NCBI RefSeq assembly: GCF_000222765.1 | Contig: NZ_AFUE01000006.1 | Location: forward strand, 310,001 to 374,000 | DNA from: Streptococcus cristatus ATCC 51100 | GTDB taxonomy: Bacteria > Bacillota > Bacilli > Lactobacillales > Streptococcaceae | Reading direction: 5' to 3' | DNA length: 64,000 nt | Part shown: positions 8,569 through 19,860 of the stretch, piece by piece | How positions within the stretch are numbered: position 1 is the stretch's first letter | Layout of the letters: each line of letters opens with the position of its first letter | Made by a program: the position numbers and the translations under genes | The notes under the pieces: model-generated | Told to the model about the DNA's origin: nothing | The model's database searches: none | What the model saw: only the letters and a program-made list of their open reading frames with translations

Positions 8569-11500
8569 TTAGTCTTCTAAATCCATTTCAGAAGCTGCTG
8601 ATCTCTTCTTCTTACCAAGAAGAGAGGCAGTTACCAAGGCAGCTACTCCTAATCCAAGACCAGCAAATTGGTTACTTGCAGTTCCTGTATTTGGTAAAGC
8701 CTTAGCGTTTGGAGTAACTTTGACTTGTCCTGGTTGTGCAGGCTGTGGCTTAGGTGCTTGAGAGTGATTTGTAGCACTTGAGATTGAAGCACTGTCGGAC
8801 AAGCTAGCTGAGGTACTTGCGCTGTCACTCATGCTTGTGCTTGTTGAGACTGACTCACTTGCACTTACAGATTCAAGGTAGCTAGGAAGGTTAAACTCTG
8901 GCTTAGATTCGCTTGTTGGCTCACCCTTACTATAGCTGAATGAGTTAGATTGTTGTAACGCACTTGTACTCAAACTGTTTGAAACGCTATTGCTAAGTGA
9001 TGTAGATGTACTTACGCTGTTACTCAAGCTTACTGAAGTACTTGTTGAAACTGAAGTACTACTTGAGTTGTTGCTTACTGATTCAGATGCACTGATTGAA
9101 GCAGACACGCTGTTGCTCATGCTTGTGCTTGCTGATTCAGATGCACTGATTGAAGTAGACACGCTGTTGCTCATGCTTGTGCTTGCTGATACTGAAGCAC
9201 TGATTGAGGCTGACACGCTATTGCTCATGCTTGTGCTTGCTGAGATAGATGCACTGATTGAGGCTGACACGCTGTTACTCATGCTTGTGCTTGCTGATTG
9301 GCTAGCTGATACAGATGCTGAAGTACTTTGACTTGCAGATACTGACGCACTAGCTGATTGGCTTGCACTGATTGAGGCTGACACGCTGTTACTCAAGCTT
9401 GTGCTTGCTGATACTGAAGCACTGATTGAGGCTGACACGCTGTTACTCATGCTTGTGCTTGCTGATACTGAAGCACTGATTGAAGCAGACACGCTGTTGC
9501 TCATGCTTGTGCTTACTGATTCAGATGCACTAATTGAAGCAGACACGCTATTGCTCATGCTTGTGCTTGCTGATTCAGATGCACTGATTGAAGCAGACAC
9601 GCTGTTGCTCATGCTTGTGCTTGCTGATTGGCTTGCACTGATTGAGGCTGACACGCTGTTACTCATGCTTGTGCTTGCTGATACTGAAGCACTGATTGAG
9701 GCTGACACGCTATTGCTCATGCTTGTGCTTGCTGATTCAGATGCACTGATTGAAGCAGACACGCTGTTGCTCATGCTTGTGCTTGCTGATACTGAAGCAC
9801 TGATTGAGGCTGACACGCTATTGCTCATGCTTGTGCTTGCTGAGATAGATGCACTGATTGAGGCTGACACGCTGTTACTCATGCTTGTGCTTGCTGATGC
9901 TGAAGCACTGATTGAAGCAGACACGCTGTTGCTCATGCTTGTGCTTGCTGATACTGAGGCACTGATTGACGCTGATACGCTGTTACTCATGCTTGTGCTT
10001 GCTGATTGGCTAGCTGATACAGATGCTGAAGTACTTTGACTTGCAGATACTGACGCGCTTGCTGATTGGCTTGCACTGATTGAGGCAGACACGCTGTTGC
10101 TCAAGCTTGTGCTTGCTGATTCAGATGCACTGATTGATGCTGACACGCTGTTACTCATGCTTGTGCTTGCTGATGCTGAAGCACTGATTGACGCTGATAC
10201 GCTGTTACTCATGCTTGTGCTTGCTGATGCTGAAGCACTGATTGAAGCAGACACGCTGTTGCTCATACTTGTGCTTGCTGATACTGAGGCACTGATTGAC
10301 GCTGATACGCTGTTGCTCATGCTTGTGCTTACTGATTGGCTAGCACTGATTGACGCTGACACGCTGTTGCTCATGCTTGTGCTTGCTGATTCAGATGCTG
10401 AAGTACTTTGACTTGCAGATACTGACGCGCTTGCTGATTGGCTTGCACTGATTGAGGCAGACACGCTGTTACTCATGCTTGTGCTTGCCGATTCAGATGC
10501 ACTAATTGAAGCAGACACGCTGTTGCTCATGCTTGTGCTTGCTGATTCAGATGCACTGATTGAGGCAGACACGCTGTTACTCATGCTTGTGCTTGCTGAT
10601 ACTGAAGCACTGATTGAAGCAGACACGCTGTTGCTCATGCTTGTGCTTGCTGATACTGAAGCACTGATTGAAGCAGACACGCTGTTGCTCATGCTTGTGC
10701 TTGCTGATTCAGATGCACTGATTGAGGCAGACACGCTGTTACTCATGCTTGTGCTTGCTGATACTGAAGCACTGATTGAAGCAGACACGCTGTTGCTCAT
10801 GCTTGTGCTTGCTGATACTGAGGCACTGATTGACGCTGATAGGCTATTGCTCATGCTTGTGCTTACTGATTCAGATGCACTAATTGAAGCAGACACGCTG
10901 TTGCTCATGCTTGTGCTTACTGATTCAGATGCACTGATTGAAGCGGATACGCTATTGCTCATGCTTGTGCTTGCTGATACTGAAGCACTGATTGAAGCGG
11001 ACACGCTATTGCTCATGCTTGTGCTTGCTGATTCAGATGCACTGATTGAGGCAGACACGCTGTTGCTCATGCTTGTGCTTGCTGATACTGAAGCACTGAT
11101 TGAAGCGGATAGGCTATTGCTCATGCTTGTGCTTACTGATTCAGATGCACTAATTGAAGCAGACACGCTGTTGCTCATGCTTGTGCTTGCTGATGCTGAA
11201 GCACTGATTGAGGCAGATACGCTGTTGCTCATGCTTGTGCTTGCTGATTCAGATGCACTAATTGAAGCAGACACGCTGTTGCTCATGCTTGTGCTTGCTG
11301 ATGCTGAAGCACTAATTGAAGCAGACACGCTGTTGCTCATGCTTGTGCTTGCTGATGCTGAAGCACTGATTGAAGCGGACACGCTATTGCTCAAGCTTGT
11401 GCTTGCTGATTGGCTCACACTGATTGAGGCAGATACGCTGTTGCTCATGCTTATGCTTGCTGATTCAGATGCACTAATTGAAGCAGACACGCTGTTGCTC

Positions 11501-14500
11501 ATGCTTGTGCTTGCTGATTGGCTCGCACTAATTGACGCAGACTGGCTCGCGCTTGCTGAGATAGAAGCTGAGTTCTGGTTGTTAGATGCTGAAGCTGAGG
11601 CACTTTGGCTTGCGCTTACTGATACTGAAGCACTGATTGATGCACTTACAGATGCGCTTGCTGATTGGCTAGCTGATACAGACGCTGAGTCGCTTGCACT
11701 TACAGATGCTGAAGCTGATTGACTAGCTGATACAGATGCTGAGTCGCTTGCACTTACAGATGCTGAAGCTGATTGGCTAGCTGATACTGATGCTGAGTCG
11801 CTTGCACTTACAGATGCTGAAGCTGATTGGCTAGCTGATACTGATGCTGAGTCGCTTGCACTTACAGATGCTGAAGCTGATTGGCTAGCTGATACTGATG
11901 CTGATTGGCTCGCACTGATGCTTGCTGATACTGATGCTGATGCGCTTTGGCTCGCACTAATTGACGCAGACTGGCTCGCGCTTGCTGAGATAGAAGCTGA
12001 GTTCTGGTTGTTAGATGCTGAAGCTGAGGCACTTTGGCTTGCGCTTACTGAGGTTGAAGTACTTTGACTTGCAGATACAGAAGCTGAGGCGCTTTGGCTA
12101 GCTGATTCAGATGCTGAGTGACTTGCACTGATGCTTGCTGATACAGAAGCTGAAGCACTTTGGCTTGCACTAATTGACGCAGACTGGCTCGCGCTTACTG
12201 AGATAGACGCTGAGTTCTGGTTGTTAGATGCTGAAGCTGAGGCACTTTGGCTTGCGCTTACTGAGGTTGAAGTACTTTGACTTGCAGATACAGAAGCTGA
12301 GGCGCTTTGGCTAGCTGATTCAGATGCTGAGTGACTTGCACTGATGCTTGCTGATACAGAAGCTGAAGCACTTTGGCTTGCACTAATTGACGCAGACTGG
12401 CTCGCGCTTACTGAGATAGACGCTGAGTTCTGGTTGTTAGATGCTGAAGCTGAGGCACTTTGGCTTGCGCTTACTGAGGTTGAAGTACTTTGACTTGCAG
12501 ATACAGAAGCTGAGGCGCTTTGGCTAGCTGATACAGATGCTGAGTGACTTGCACTGATGCTTGCTGATACAGAAGCTGAAGCACTTTGGCTCGCACTAAT
12601 TGACGCAGACTGGCTCGCGCTTACTGAGATAGACGCTGAGTTCTGGTTGTTAGATGCTGAAGCTGAAGCACTTTGGCTTGCGCTTACTGATGCTGAAGTA
12701 CTTTGACTTGCAGATACAGACGCTGAAGCTGATTGACTAGCTGATACAGATGCTGATTGGCTAGCACTGATGCTTGCTGAGATAGATGCTGAAGCACTTT
12801 GGCTCGCACTAATTGACGCTGAGTGGCTCGCGCTTACTGAGATAGACGCTGAGTTCTGGTTGTTAGATGCTGAAGCTGAAGCACTGATGCTTGCGCTCAC
12901 TGATGCTGAAGTACTTTGACTTGCAGATACAGACGCTGAGGCGCTTTGGCTAGTTGATACAGATGCTGATTGGCTAGCACTGATGCTTGCTGAGATAGAT
13001 GCTGATGCGCTTTGGCTCGCACTAATTGACGCAGAGTGGCTCGCGCTTACTGAGATAGACGCTGAGTTCTGGTTGTTAGATGCTGAAGCTGAGGCACTTT
13101 GGCTTGCGCTTACTGATGCTGAAGTACTTTGACTTGCAGATACTGAAGCTGAAGCTGATTGGCTAGCTGATACAGAGGCTGAGTGACTAGCGCTTACTGA
13201 TGCTGATGCGCTTTGGCTCGCACTAATTGACGCAGAGTGGCTCGCGCTTACTGAGATAGACGCTGAGTTCTGGTTGTTAGATGCTGAAGCTGAGGCACTT
13301 TGGCTTGCGCTTACTGATGCTGAAGTACTTTGACTTGCAGATATTGAAGCTGAAGCTGATTGGCTAGCTGATACAGATGCTGAGTGACTAGCACTTACTG
13401 ATGCTGAAGTACTTTGACTTGCAGATACTGAAGCTGAAGCTGATTGGCTAGCTGATACAGATGCTGATTGACTAGCACTTACTGATGCTGAAGCACTTTG
13501 GCTCGCACTAATTGACGCAGAGTGGCTCGCGCTTACTGAGATAGACGCTGAGTTCTGGTTGTTAGATGCTGAAGCTGATTGACTAGCTGATACAGAGGCT
13601 GATTGGCTAGCACTGATGCTTGCTGAGATAGATGCTGAAGTGCTTTGGCTAGAACTAATTGACGCAGAGTGGCTCGCGCTTGCTGAGATAGATGCTGAGT
13701 TCTGGTTGTTAGATGCTGAAGCTGAAGCACTGATGCTTGCGCTTACTGATGCTGAAGTACTTTGACTTGCAGATACTGAAGCTGAAGCTGATTGGCTAGC
13801 TGATACAGATGCTGATTGACTAGCACTTACTGATGCTGAAGCACTTTGGCTCGCACTAATTGACGCAGAGTGGCTCGCACTTACTGAGATAGATGCTGAA
13901 GCTGAGGCACTTTGGCTTACGCTTACTGATGCTGAAGTACTTTGGCTTGCAGATACAGAAGCTGAAGTGCTTTGGCTAGAACTAATTGACGCAGAGTGGC
14001 TCGCGCTTGCTGAGATAGATGCTGAGTTCTGGTTGTTAGATGCTGAAGCTGATTGACTAGCTGATACAGAGGCTGATTGGCTAGCACTGATGCTTGCTGA
14101 GATAGATGCTGAAGCACTTTGGCTCGCACTAATTGACGCAGAGTGGCTCGCGCTTACTGAGATAGACGCTGAGTTCTGGTTGTTAGATGCTGAAGCTGAT
14201 TGACTAGCTGATACAGAGGCTGATTGACTAGCTGATACAGAGGCTGATTGGCTAGCACTGATGCTTGCTGAGATAGATGCTGAAGCACTTTGGCTCGCAC
14301 TAATTGACGCAGACTGGCTCGCGCTTGCTGAGATAGAAGCTGAGTTCTGGTTGTTAGATGCTGAAGCTGAGGCACTTTGGCTTGCGCTTACTGATGCTGA
14401 AGTGCTTTGGCTTGCACTTACTGAGGTTGAAGTACTTTGACTTACAGATACAGAAGCTGAAGTGCTTTGGCTAGCTGATACAGATGCTGATTGGCTCGCA

Positions 14501-17500
14501 CTGATGCTTGCTGAGATAGATGCTGAAGCACTTTGACTTGCAGATACAGAAGCTGAAACTGATTGGCTAGCTGATACAGAAGCTGAAGTGCTTTGGCTTG
14601 CACTAATTGACGCAGACTGGCTCGCGCTTACTGAGATAGACGCTGAGTTCTGGTTGTTAGATGCTGAAGCTGAGGCACTTTGGCTTGCGCTTACTGATGC
14701 TGAAGTACTTTGACTTGCAGATACAGACGCTGAAGCTGATTGACTAGCTGATACAGAGGCTGATTGGCTAGCACTGATGCTTGCTGAGATAGAGGCTGAA
14801 GCACTTTGGCTCGCACTAATTGACGCAGAGTGGCTCGCGCTTACTGAGGTTGAAGCACTTTGGCTTGCAGATACAGAAACTGATGCGCTTTGGCTAGCTG
14901 ATACAGATGCTGAGTGACTAGCACTTACTGATGCTGAAGCTGATTGACTTACAGATACTGATGCGCTAGCTGAGTGACTTGAGCTTACTGATGCTGACGC
15001 GCTTTGGCTAGCTGATACAGATGCTGAAGCTGATTGACTTGCAGATACTGACGCTGAAGTGCTTTGGCTAGCTGATACAGATGCTGAAGCTGATTGACTT
15101 ACAGATACTGATGCGCTAGCTGATTGACTTGCACTTACAGAAGCTGAAGCTGATTGGCTTGAGCTTACTGATGCGCTGGCTGATTGGCTTGCTGATACAG
15201 ATGCTGAGTGACTTGCACTTACTGATGCTGAAGCCGATTGACTTGCGCTTACTGATGCACTTACGCTTGCACTTGCTGAAGCACTTTGGCTTGTACTTGC
15301 TGAGATAGATGCTGATTGGCTAGCACTGATGCTTGCTGAGATAGATGCTGAAGCACTTTGGCTCGCACTAATTGACGCAGAGTGGCTCGCGCTTACTGAT
15401 GTTGAAGCACTTTGACTAGCTGATACGGATGCGCTGGCTGATTGGCTTGCTGATGCACTTTGGCTAGCATTTACTGAGCTTGATGCTGATTGGCTCGCAC
15501 TGATGCTTGCTGAGATAGATGCTGAAGCACTTTGACTTGCAGATACAGAAGCTGAAACTGATTGGCTAAGGGATCCGCTTTCTTTAACATTTACTTGAAT
15601 GTCCTTAAAGTTAAGCTGTCCTGCTTCGTCAGTAATCTTATATTTAAGTGTTACAGTTCCTGTTCCAGTAGGCGTCCCAGAAATTTGGATAGATGGGATA
15701 TAACCAGTTTTACCAGCCCCTGGTTCATCGGTTCTAGTAGTAACTGTTAATCCAAGTGCTTCTAGTTCTTTCTTGCCATGAATCAGTTCAACCGCTTGAT
15801 CTGCAAGGTAAGAACTCTGCCAAGAACCAACAGACTTATCTCCTTTGTTATTACCATCATGAACATATAAAGTTTCATTAACTCGTTTACCGACTTCAAT
15901 CTCAGGAACTAGTGGTTCAGGGGAAGGAATTAGTGAGTCTTTGCTCTTGTTGATAATTGACTCCTGCGCAGCCTCAGTTACAACTTCTTCTGGACGGCCT
16001 AGATAGGTAAAGAAATCAGCATCCTTACCTCCCGATCCATTAGTATGTCTGACGAGCATATTAGGATTTTCAGTTAAAACCGTCCCTGTAATAGTGAGTT
16101 TTGGAACATAGGTGAAATCAGCACGCCTTTCCACCCCTGGAACATACCTCAAACCACTATATTTGGTTGTACCACCATTACCAGTGTACAAAACCATAGA
16201 ATTTTTAGCATCTTGCTCATATCTATACTGTTTATCATTATGGAAATATAAAGTTTCATTAACTCTATCGCCTACTTTATATTTTGCAAGAGGAGCCAAT
16301 GCTTCTTTTTTCCCCTCAGCATCATACGTTACAGCAGGTCCCTTAAACTGAGTAGTAGTAAGGTTCATGAATATGCTGGTTTGAGGAAAGCTACGTCCAT
16401 CAAAGGTCACATCCAGATTGACACTACTATTAAATGCTTTTGGATTATCACTCTTGAAAGTTACATATGGAATATAACGTCCAGGAGCCACTTCCACACG
16501 ACCTGTTTCCGAGGTAATATTATATTTCTCTTGTGCTTCTTGCCAGTTTCGAGTCTCTAGAGTTGTTCTTGCAGAAAGTCCTGCAAACTCACTATCCTTA
16601 TATGAACCGTAAGGATATTCGTCCGCATCAAATTGAGACTTATGCATGTAATATGTTACCGAGAAAGGAACACCTGCTCGTCCCAGAAAGACCCGTTGTC
16701 TATTTAAACGACCACTTGTTTCTGGAGAGTTGATGCTATATGGATCGGTATTTAGAAAGAAAGGTTCTTTTGATCCAGTATCGATCGGATTTGCTCTAAA
16801 TCCAGAATACCCTGTCTTTGGTGCAGTCGCTACAGTATTGTCTACCTTTTGGTTTTTCTCAGCTTGCTTGGTTGTATCCTTGCCTTGGGCTTGGTTCTTA
16901 TCCGCTATCACACCAGCTGCGATATTGTTGCTTGTCGTTGCTGCTTGGCTTGTGCTAAGAGCTGCACTTGCCAAACTTTGGTTAGCACTACCTGATACAA
17001 GACTTACCGCAGGGTTGACCTTAAGGTTGAGCGATGCAGAAGCTGAGGTAGACACAGAAGCCTGAGCTGATGGTTCGCTAACAACTGATGCACTCTCAAC
17101 TACAGAGGCAGGTGCTTGAGCGCTTGCTGATTCTGATGGTGTAGAGCTTACTGATGCAGATGCTTTTGCACTTGCTGAGACTGATGTAGGAGCTGATGCT
17201 GATTGACTTGCTGAGGCAGATTGACTGACTGAAGCTGACTGACTTGCTGAGGCAGATTGACTGACTGAAACTGACTGACTCGCACTCGCTTGATCCTCAA
17301 CAGATTGACTGACTGATACAGAAGCTGTTGCAGATGCTTGTTCTGCTTGAGCTTTCTTTACTTCTGCTTGCGCTTGAGCGATGATTGAGTTGGCACTTGT
17401 TTCAGCCGCTTTCGGTTCAGCTGCGATGACTGTTTTATCCTTTTCTGTATACTCAGATGTTTCATCCGCATAAACAGTTTGCTCTTGAGTCATCACAAAT

Positions 17501-17745
17501 CCTGCAGCCCCCGCGGCCAGGATTCCCCCTATACCCGCTAGCGTGTTAAAACTAAGGTGTGCGTGATCAAGTTCTTCAGTGTCTGACAGGGTACTAGAGA
17601 CAACTTCGCCCATCCCACCGATACGGAAGAGATCCAATTGAGAATTCGAGGCTTTTACCCAGTTTTTACCCGACTTGTAAAGCTTATAACGCTTTTTCTC
17701 ATCTACGATCTCGAAATCTTTGTTAAATTTTTTACTTCGAAACAT
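8569..17745 (-). CDS. Serine-rich repeat glycoprotein adhesin (SRRP), LPXTG-anchored
   Basis: This is a 3058-residue cell-wall adhesin of the GspB/Hsa/SrpA/PsrP class, normally O-glycosylated in the cytoplasm and exported by SecA2/SecY2. I chose ATG 17745 ([16 protein letters not shown]), which has AGAAAGGA upstream; the open frame extends 27 codons further without a comparable signal. In order: a roughly 90-residue signal peptide with the KxYKxGKxW motif ([10 protein letters not shown]) and cleavage near VYADE; a short SRR1 (about 138-240); a non-repeat binding region (about 255-724) ending in an Ig-like segment with [19 protein letters not shown]2 (about 725-2915); and LPNTG near 3016 with a hydrophobic segment and a charged tail. 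I see no clear Siglec-type TRX motif, so the ligand is unknown. Confidence 0.93.
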   Translation of the reverse strand: MFRSKKFNKDFEIVDEKKRYKLYKSGKNWVKASNSQLDLFRIGGMGEVVSSTLSDTEELDHAHLSFNTLAGIGGILAAGAAGFVMTQEQTVYADETSEYTEKDKTVIAAEPKAAETSANSIIAQAQAEVKKAQAEQASATASVSVSQSVEDQASASQSVSVSQSASASQSASVSQSASASQSASAPTSVSASAKASASVSSTPSESASAQAPASVVESASVVSEPSAQASVSTSASASLNLKVNPAVSLVSGSANQSLASAALSTSQAATTSNNIAAGVIADKNQAQGKDTTKQAEKNQKVDNTVATAPKTGYSGFRANPIDTGSKEPFFLNTDPYSINSPETSGRLNRQRVFLGRAGVPFSVTYYMHKSQFDADEYPYGSYKDSEFAGLSARTTLETRNWQEAQEKYNITSETGRVEVAPGRYIPYVTFKSDNPKAFNSSVNLDVTFDGRSFPQTSIFMNLTTTQFKGPAVTYDAEGKKEALAPLAKYKVGDRVNETLYFHNDKQYRYEQDAKNSMVLYTGNGGTTKYSGLRYVPGVERRADFTYVPKLTITGTVLTENPNMLVRHTNGSGGKDADFFTYLGRPEEVVTEAAQESIINKSKDSLIPSPEPLVPEIEVGKRVNETLYVHDGNNKGDKSVGSWQSSYLADQAVELIHGKKELEALGLTVTTRTDEPGAGKTGYIPSIQISGTPTGTGTVTLKYKITDEAGQLNFKDIQVNVKESGSLSQSVSASVSASQSASASISASISASQSASSSVNASQSASASQSASASVSASQSASTSVSASHSASISASQSASASISASISASQSASISASTSQSASASASVSASVSASQSASASVSASHSASVSASQSASASVSSSQSASASVSASQSASASVSVSQSASASVSASQSTSASVSASQSASASVSASQSASASVSSSHSASASVSVSQSASASVSASHSASVSASQSASVSVSASQSASTSVSASHSASISASQSASASISASISASQSASVSASQSASASVSASQSTSASVSASQSASASASNNQNSASISVSASQSASISASQSTSASVSASQSVSASVSASQSASASISASISASQSASVSASQSTSASVSVSQSTSTSVSASQSTSASVSASQSASASASNNQNSASISASASQSASISASQSASASISASISASQSASVSASQSASVSASQSASASNNQNSASISVSASHSASISASQSASASISASISASQSASVSASQSASASNNQNSASISASASHSASISSSQSTSASVSASQSTSASVSVSQSASASASISVSASHSASISASQSASASVSASQSASVSASQSASASVSASQSTSASVSASISASASASNNQNSASISASASHSASISSSQSTSASISASISASQSASVSASQSASASNNQNSASISVSASHSASISASQSASASVSASQSASVSASQSASASVSASQSTSASVSASHSASVSASQSASASISASQSTSASVSASQSASASASNNQNSASISVSASHSASISASQSASASVSASHSASVSASQSASASVSASQSTSASVSASQSASASASNNQNSASISVSASHSASISASQSASASISASISASQSASVSTSQSASASVSASQSTSASVSASISASASASNNQNSASISVSASHSASISASQSASASISASISASQSASVSASQSASASVSASQSTSASVSASQSASASASNNQNSASISVSASQSASISASQSASASVSASISASHSASVSASQSASASVSASQSTSTSVSASQSASASASNNQNSASISVSASQSASISASQSASASVSASISASHSASESASQSASASVSASQSTSTSVSASQSASASASNNQNSASISVSASQSASISASQSASASVSASISASHSASESASQSASASVSASQSTSTSVSASQSASASASNNQNSASISASASQSASISASQSASASVSASISASQSASVSASQSASASVSASDSASVSASQSASASVSASDSASVSASQSASASVSASDSASVSASQSASASVSASDSASVSASQSASASVSASISASVSVSASQSASASASNNQNSASISASASQSASISASQSASTSMSNSVSASISASESASISMSNSVSASISVSQSASTSLSNSVSASISASASASTSMSNSVSASISASASASTSMSNSVSASISASESASTSMSNSVSASISASASASTSMSNSVSASISASESVSTSMSNSLSASISASVSASTSMSNSVSASISASESASTSMSNSVSASISASVSASTSMSNSVSASISASESVSTSMSNSVSASISASESVSTSMSNSLSASISASVSASTSMSNSVSASISASVSASTSMSNSVSASISASESASTSMSNSVSASISASVSASTSMSNSVSASISASVSASTSMSNSVSASISASESASTSMSNSVSASISASESASTSMSNSVSASISASQSASASVSASQSTSASESASTSMSNSVSASISASQSVSTSMSNSVSASISASVSASTSMSNSVSASISASASASTSMSNSVSASISASASASTSMSNSVSASISASESASTSLSNSVSASISASQSASASVSASQSTSASVSASQSASTSMSNSVSASISASVSASTSMSNSVSASISASASASTSMSNSVSASISASISASTSMSNSVSASISASVSASTSMSNSVSASISASESASTSMSNSVSASISASVSASTSMSNSVSASISASQSASTSMSNSVSASISASESASTSMSNSVSASISASESVSTSMSNSVSASISASVSASTSMSNSVSASISASVSASTSLSNSVSASISASQSASASVSASQSTSASVSASQSASTSMSNSVSASISASISASTSMSNSVSASISASVSASTSMSNSVSTSISASESASTSMSNSVSASISASESVSNNSSSTSVSTSTSVSLSNSVSTSTSLSNSVSNSLSTSALQQSNSFSYSKGEPTSESKPEFNLPSYLESVSASESVSTSTSMSDSASTSASLSDSASISSATNHSQAPKPQPAQPGQVKVTPNAKALPNTGTASNQFAGLGLGVAALVTASLLGKKKRSAASEMDLED
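9090..11560 (-). repeat. 54-bp tandem repeats in SRR2 (18-residue units)
   Basis: The distal part of SRR2 is built from about 45 copies of an 18-residue unit, roughly [18 protein letters not shown], with x being E, V, A, Q or I. The DNA period is 54 bp, with only a few synonymous variants. It is interrupted three times by SASQSTSAS-type spacers. Such arrays change length by slippage or recombination. Confidence 0.9.
11560..15572 (-). repeat. Irregular SASQSASxSAS repeats with NNQN cassettes in SRR2
   Basis: The proximal part of SRR2 uses [12 protein letters not shown] dipeptide-like units instead of the 18-residue unit. A distinct cassette containing [12 protein letters not shown] recurs about 14 times between 11560 and 14660, separated by variable lengths. 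Part of the array (11640-11900) instead has four [12 protein letters not shown] units. Confidence 0.85.
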
Positions 17746-17939
17746 TCGATTCCTTTCTTTTATCCAATTGCGACCCTTTGTTAATCTCATGACCATTAAC
17801 AAAGTGTAGATTGCGCTGCCTCCCAAAACCAGAGTTAATAAAAGTTGCAGTCAGTTTCAGTTTTTATCCCTTTGACTCAGAAAAAGCAGATTCCATCTGG
17901 GATATACCAGCCGTTTTTATCCAGTATATACCACTCATC

Positions 17940-17968
17940 ATTTTACCAAAACGGATTCCCTTTTTCAA
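17940..17968 (-). promoter_or_regulatory. Promoter of the SRRP gene
   Basis: The minus strand reads TTGAAA, 17 bp, then TAAAAT, with a TG extension one base before the -10. It lies about 195 bp upstream of the chosen start and just after the asp4 terminator, so the SRRP gene has its own long-leader promoter. Nothing else coding is seen in 17746-18107. Confidence 0.55.
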
Positions 17969-18107
17969 GTAATTATATGTAAAATAACAAATGAAAATAG
18001 CTAATTTTTTCAGAAAATCCGCTTTTAAGCTTCAAATTGTTGAAAGCGTTTTATTATCTTTTGAACCTCTACTCCCCCCTTTCACACTAGTTCAATTAGA
18101 TAGAGGC

Positions 18108-18138
18108 AAAAAAACCTTGACGATTTGCTCGTCAAGGT
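18108..18138 (-). terminator. Rho-independent terminator after asp4
   Basis: CCTTGACGA-GCAAA-TCGTCAAGG is a perfect 9-bp stem followed by TTTTTTT on the minus strand. It separates asp4/gtfB from the SRRP gene. Confidence 0.9.
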
Positions 18139-18176
18139 TCATCTTTTCCAGAGACCTCCTCCATCCAGAAAAAATC

Positions 18177-18353
18177 CTAGAAAAAGTGTCCCAACTGCAT
18201 GATGATTGTGACCAAGAGGGTGATAAGAAAGAGAACTCCGCCCAGCACGGCAATCATGCTAAAATCTTGCTTCTCTCTTTTCAACGGTTTTCTACGATTA
18301 TCTAGCTGCTCGTTGATATGTTCCTGCAGAATTCCCTTTTTCTTCTCTGGCAT
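18177..18353 (-). CDS. asp4: Accessory Sec system protein Asp4-like (SecE-like), 58 residues
   Basis: A small gene with a strong ribosome-binding site (GGGAGG, 7 bp before ATG 18353) encodes a basic, helical N-terminus (MPEKKKGILQEHINEQ) and one C-terminal membrane segment (FSMIAVLGGVLFLITLLVTI). This is the size and topology of Asp4, the SecE-like subunit of the accessory Sec translocon. It sits 70 bp downstream of gtfB, the place asp4 takes in the S. gordonii gspB-secY2A2 locus. No asp5 follows: a terminator comes instead. The identity rests mainly on position and topology. Confidence 0.6.
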   Translation of the reverse strand: MPEKKKGILQEHINEQLDNRRKPLKREKQDFSMIAVLGGVLFLITLLVTIIMQLGHFF

Positions 18354-18423
18354 GATTGTCCTCCCTTACTAAATCTGCATAAAGGAACTTGCCTTCATCG
18401 AAAGCAAGTTCTCATGTATCTGG

Positions 18424-19752
18424 TTAAAGAATGGCCTTATATTGCTCCAAACTAGCCTGATTAGCAGCCTGCTTCTGTCTAGTAAGTGCTGCTTCCATCT
18501 CTGATGAATGGGCAAGGGCACTTTGAATTTTATCCACCATGCCTGAGACATTTTCTGGCGCATAAATGTGATCATCCGCAATAAATCGACGGCTATGACA
18601 AGTATTTGTGAAACTGAGAATCAACATGTTATTCTCAAAGGCTGTGCGACAAGCATTAAGGATTTCATCGCTGATATTGATATCTAGATACAAGTCACAT
18701 CTCTCAAAAAGCTCTGCAACCTTTGCCGGACGAATATTTGGATAAAGCGAAACATTCGGATAACGATTGAGCCCCATTAAATGGCCAGACATTTCTGTGA
18801 TGGCTCCAATATGGAAATGTACATTTGGCAGCTGATTCAAGAGCTGCTCTATTTGCTCAAGCTGATCACTATTGGTCAAAATCAAGGCTTCTGGATTCAT
18901 ATTATTAAGACGCTGGTAATCATAAATATAACCAATATTGTGGAAATAGACTTTTTCTTCCGGTGTTGCCAAGCTTTGAATTTTCTCATATACCTGCCTG
19001 TCCTGAACAGCGATGCGGACATTGCGATGAGGCATTTTCATAGCTACTTTCATATTTCCAGGTAAGGCTTCTCCGATAGGCTCTTGCCAGAAAAGAACAT
19101 CTTCTGCACGACCATTTTTAGGACGAAGAGCGTAGGCCACCAAGAAGGGAGTCGCTAGAGAATTATAAATAATGCGATCTGTATCATATCCACGATATTG
19201 CAGATAAAAGACGACAAATTCTTGTTTGGATTTAAAGATGTGACGCTTTCCTTCAAGTGTCAAGATGATATCACCAGTCAGATGATTTTCCATAATCACC
19301 ACGACATTGTTCTGGTCAAAATAGCGAGTATGGGTCGGACGTTGTGTCTGATCATAGGTTATTTGTGCGAAAAGGCGTCCTTTGCGATTATAGATATCTG
19401 CTGCTCGAACCTGCCCCTCTGTATCCAACCATTCGACAGCCCGCACACGTCTTTCATGCGTTGGTTGGCGATAGAAAATATTCGCACGCTTCTTGCCCAT
19501 ATCCAAGATTTCCCCATTTACATTGCTGGAGCGAATCTCCCATAGGTGCGGTTTGGGGACAAGATTAAAATAAATTGGACGGCCTTCTGGTGTATCCAAA
19601 TCTCCCGTAAAACAACTGTAAGGAGACTCGACATCTGGTGAAAGATAGCCATCGTCTTGCACAACAACAACAGGACAATCAAGTCCTGTTGCTTTTAATG
19701 AACGTAATAAATCAAAACTTGCTTGATCATAGCGGTCAAACAAACAAATCAT
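18424..19752 (-). CDS. gtfB: Accessory Sec O-glycosylation protein GtfB
   Basis: GtfB is the non-catalytic partner that binds SRRP acceptor and, with GtfA, forms the enzyme adding the first GlcNAc to serine-rich repeats in the cytoplasm. This 442-residue protein matches the family length. From memory it resembles S. gordonii GtfB in several blocks: DVLFWQEPIGEALPGNM, ILTNSDQLEQIEQLL, FHIGAITEMS, and VSLYPNIRP followed by CDLYLDINISDEIL. The ribosome-binding site is AAAGG before ATG 19752. Upstream, the end of a probable gtfA is cut by an IS110 copy, so the partner is missing and this promoterless-looking gene may be poorly expressed. Confidence 0.8.
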   Translation of the reverse strand: MICLFDRYDQASFDLLRSLKATGLDCPVVVVQDDGYLSPDVESPYSCFTGDLDTPEGRPIYFNLVPKPHLWEIRSSNVNGEILDMGKKRANIFYRQPTHERRVRAVEWLDTEGQVRAADIYNRKGRLFAQITYDQTQRPTHTRYFDQNNVVVIMENHLTGDIILTLEGKRHIFKSKQEFVVFYLQYRGYDTDRIIYNSLATPFLVAYALRPKNGRAEDVLFWQEPIGEALPGNMKVAMKMPHRNVRIAVQDRQVYEKIQSLATPEEKVYFHNIGYIYDYQRLNNMNPEALILTNSDQLEQIEQLLNQLPNVHFHIGAITEMSGHLMGLNRYPNVSLYPNIRPAKVAELFERCDLYLDINISDEILNACRTAFENNMLILSFTNTCHSRRFIADDHIYAPENVSGMVDKIQSALAHSSEMEAALTRQKQAANQASLEQYKAIL

Positions 19753-19782
19753 AGTGGTTATGCCTTTCTTTCTGAATCCTAC

Positions 19783-19860
19783 TTAGTTGGTCTGAGCCGA
19801 TCGAACTAGGTCAGACCAGCGCTGGGCAATATGCTCATCAAGGTAAGGCTCAGCTACCTC
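19783..19860 (-). pseudogene. gtfA: C-terminal remnant of probable gtfA, cut by IS110
   Basis: Just upstream of gtfB the minus strand encodes EVAEPYLDEHIAQRWSDLVR and then SAQTN followed by a stop. The helix-rich end with a QRW...L motif resembles the C-terminus of glycosyltransferase family 4 GtfA, whose gene precedes gtfB in known loci. At 19861 the reading frame is replaced by IS110 sequence, so only about 25 codons remain. The identification is positional plus weak resemblance. Confidence 0.5.

Noticed and set aside
9090-11560. Regular 54-bp repeats considered as a CRISPR-like or minisatellite array
   Set aside because: The repeats are contiguous without spacers, multiples of three, and encode the SRRP.
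8990-11722. Long plus-strand open frames rich in [17 protein letters not shown] opposite the SRRP gene
   Set aside because: They are the antisense of the 54-bp Ser-rich repeats. Codon choice for Ser and Ala leaves the other strand open; there is no start signal or family resemblance.
17746-17826. Longer SRRP start at 17826 ([10 protein letters not shown])
   Set aside because: The known SRRP signal peptide starts MFxxKKxxK at 17745, with AGAAAGGA ahead; the extra 27 codons have no family match.
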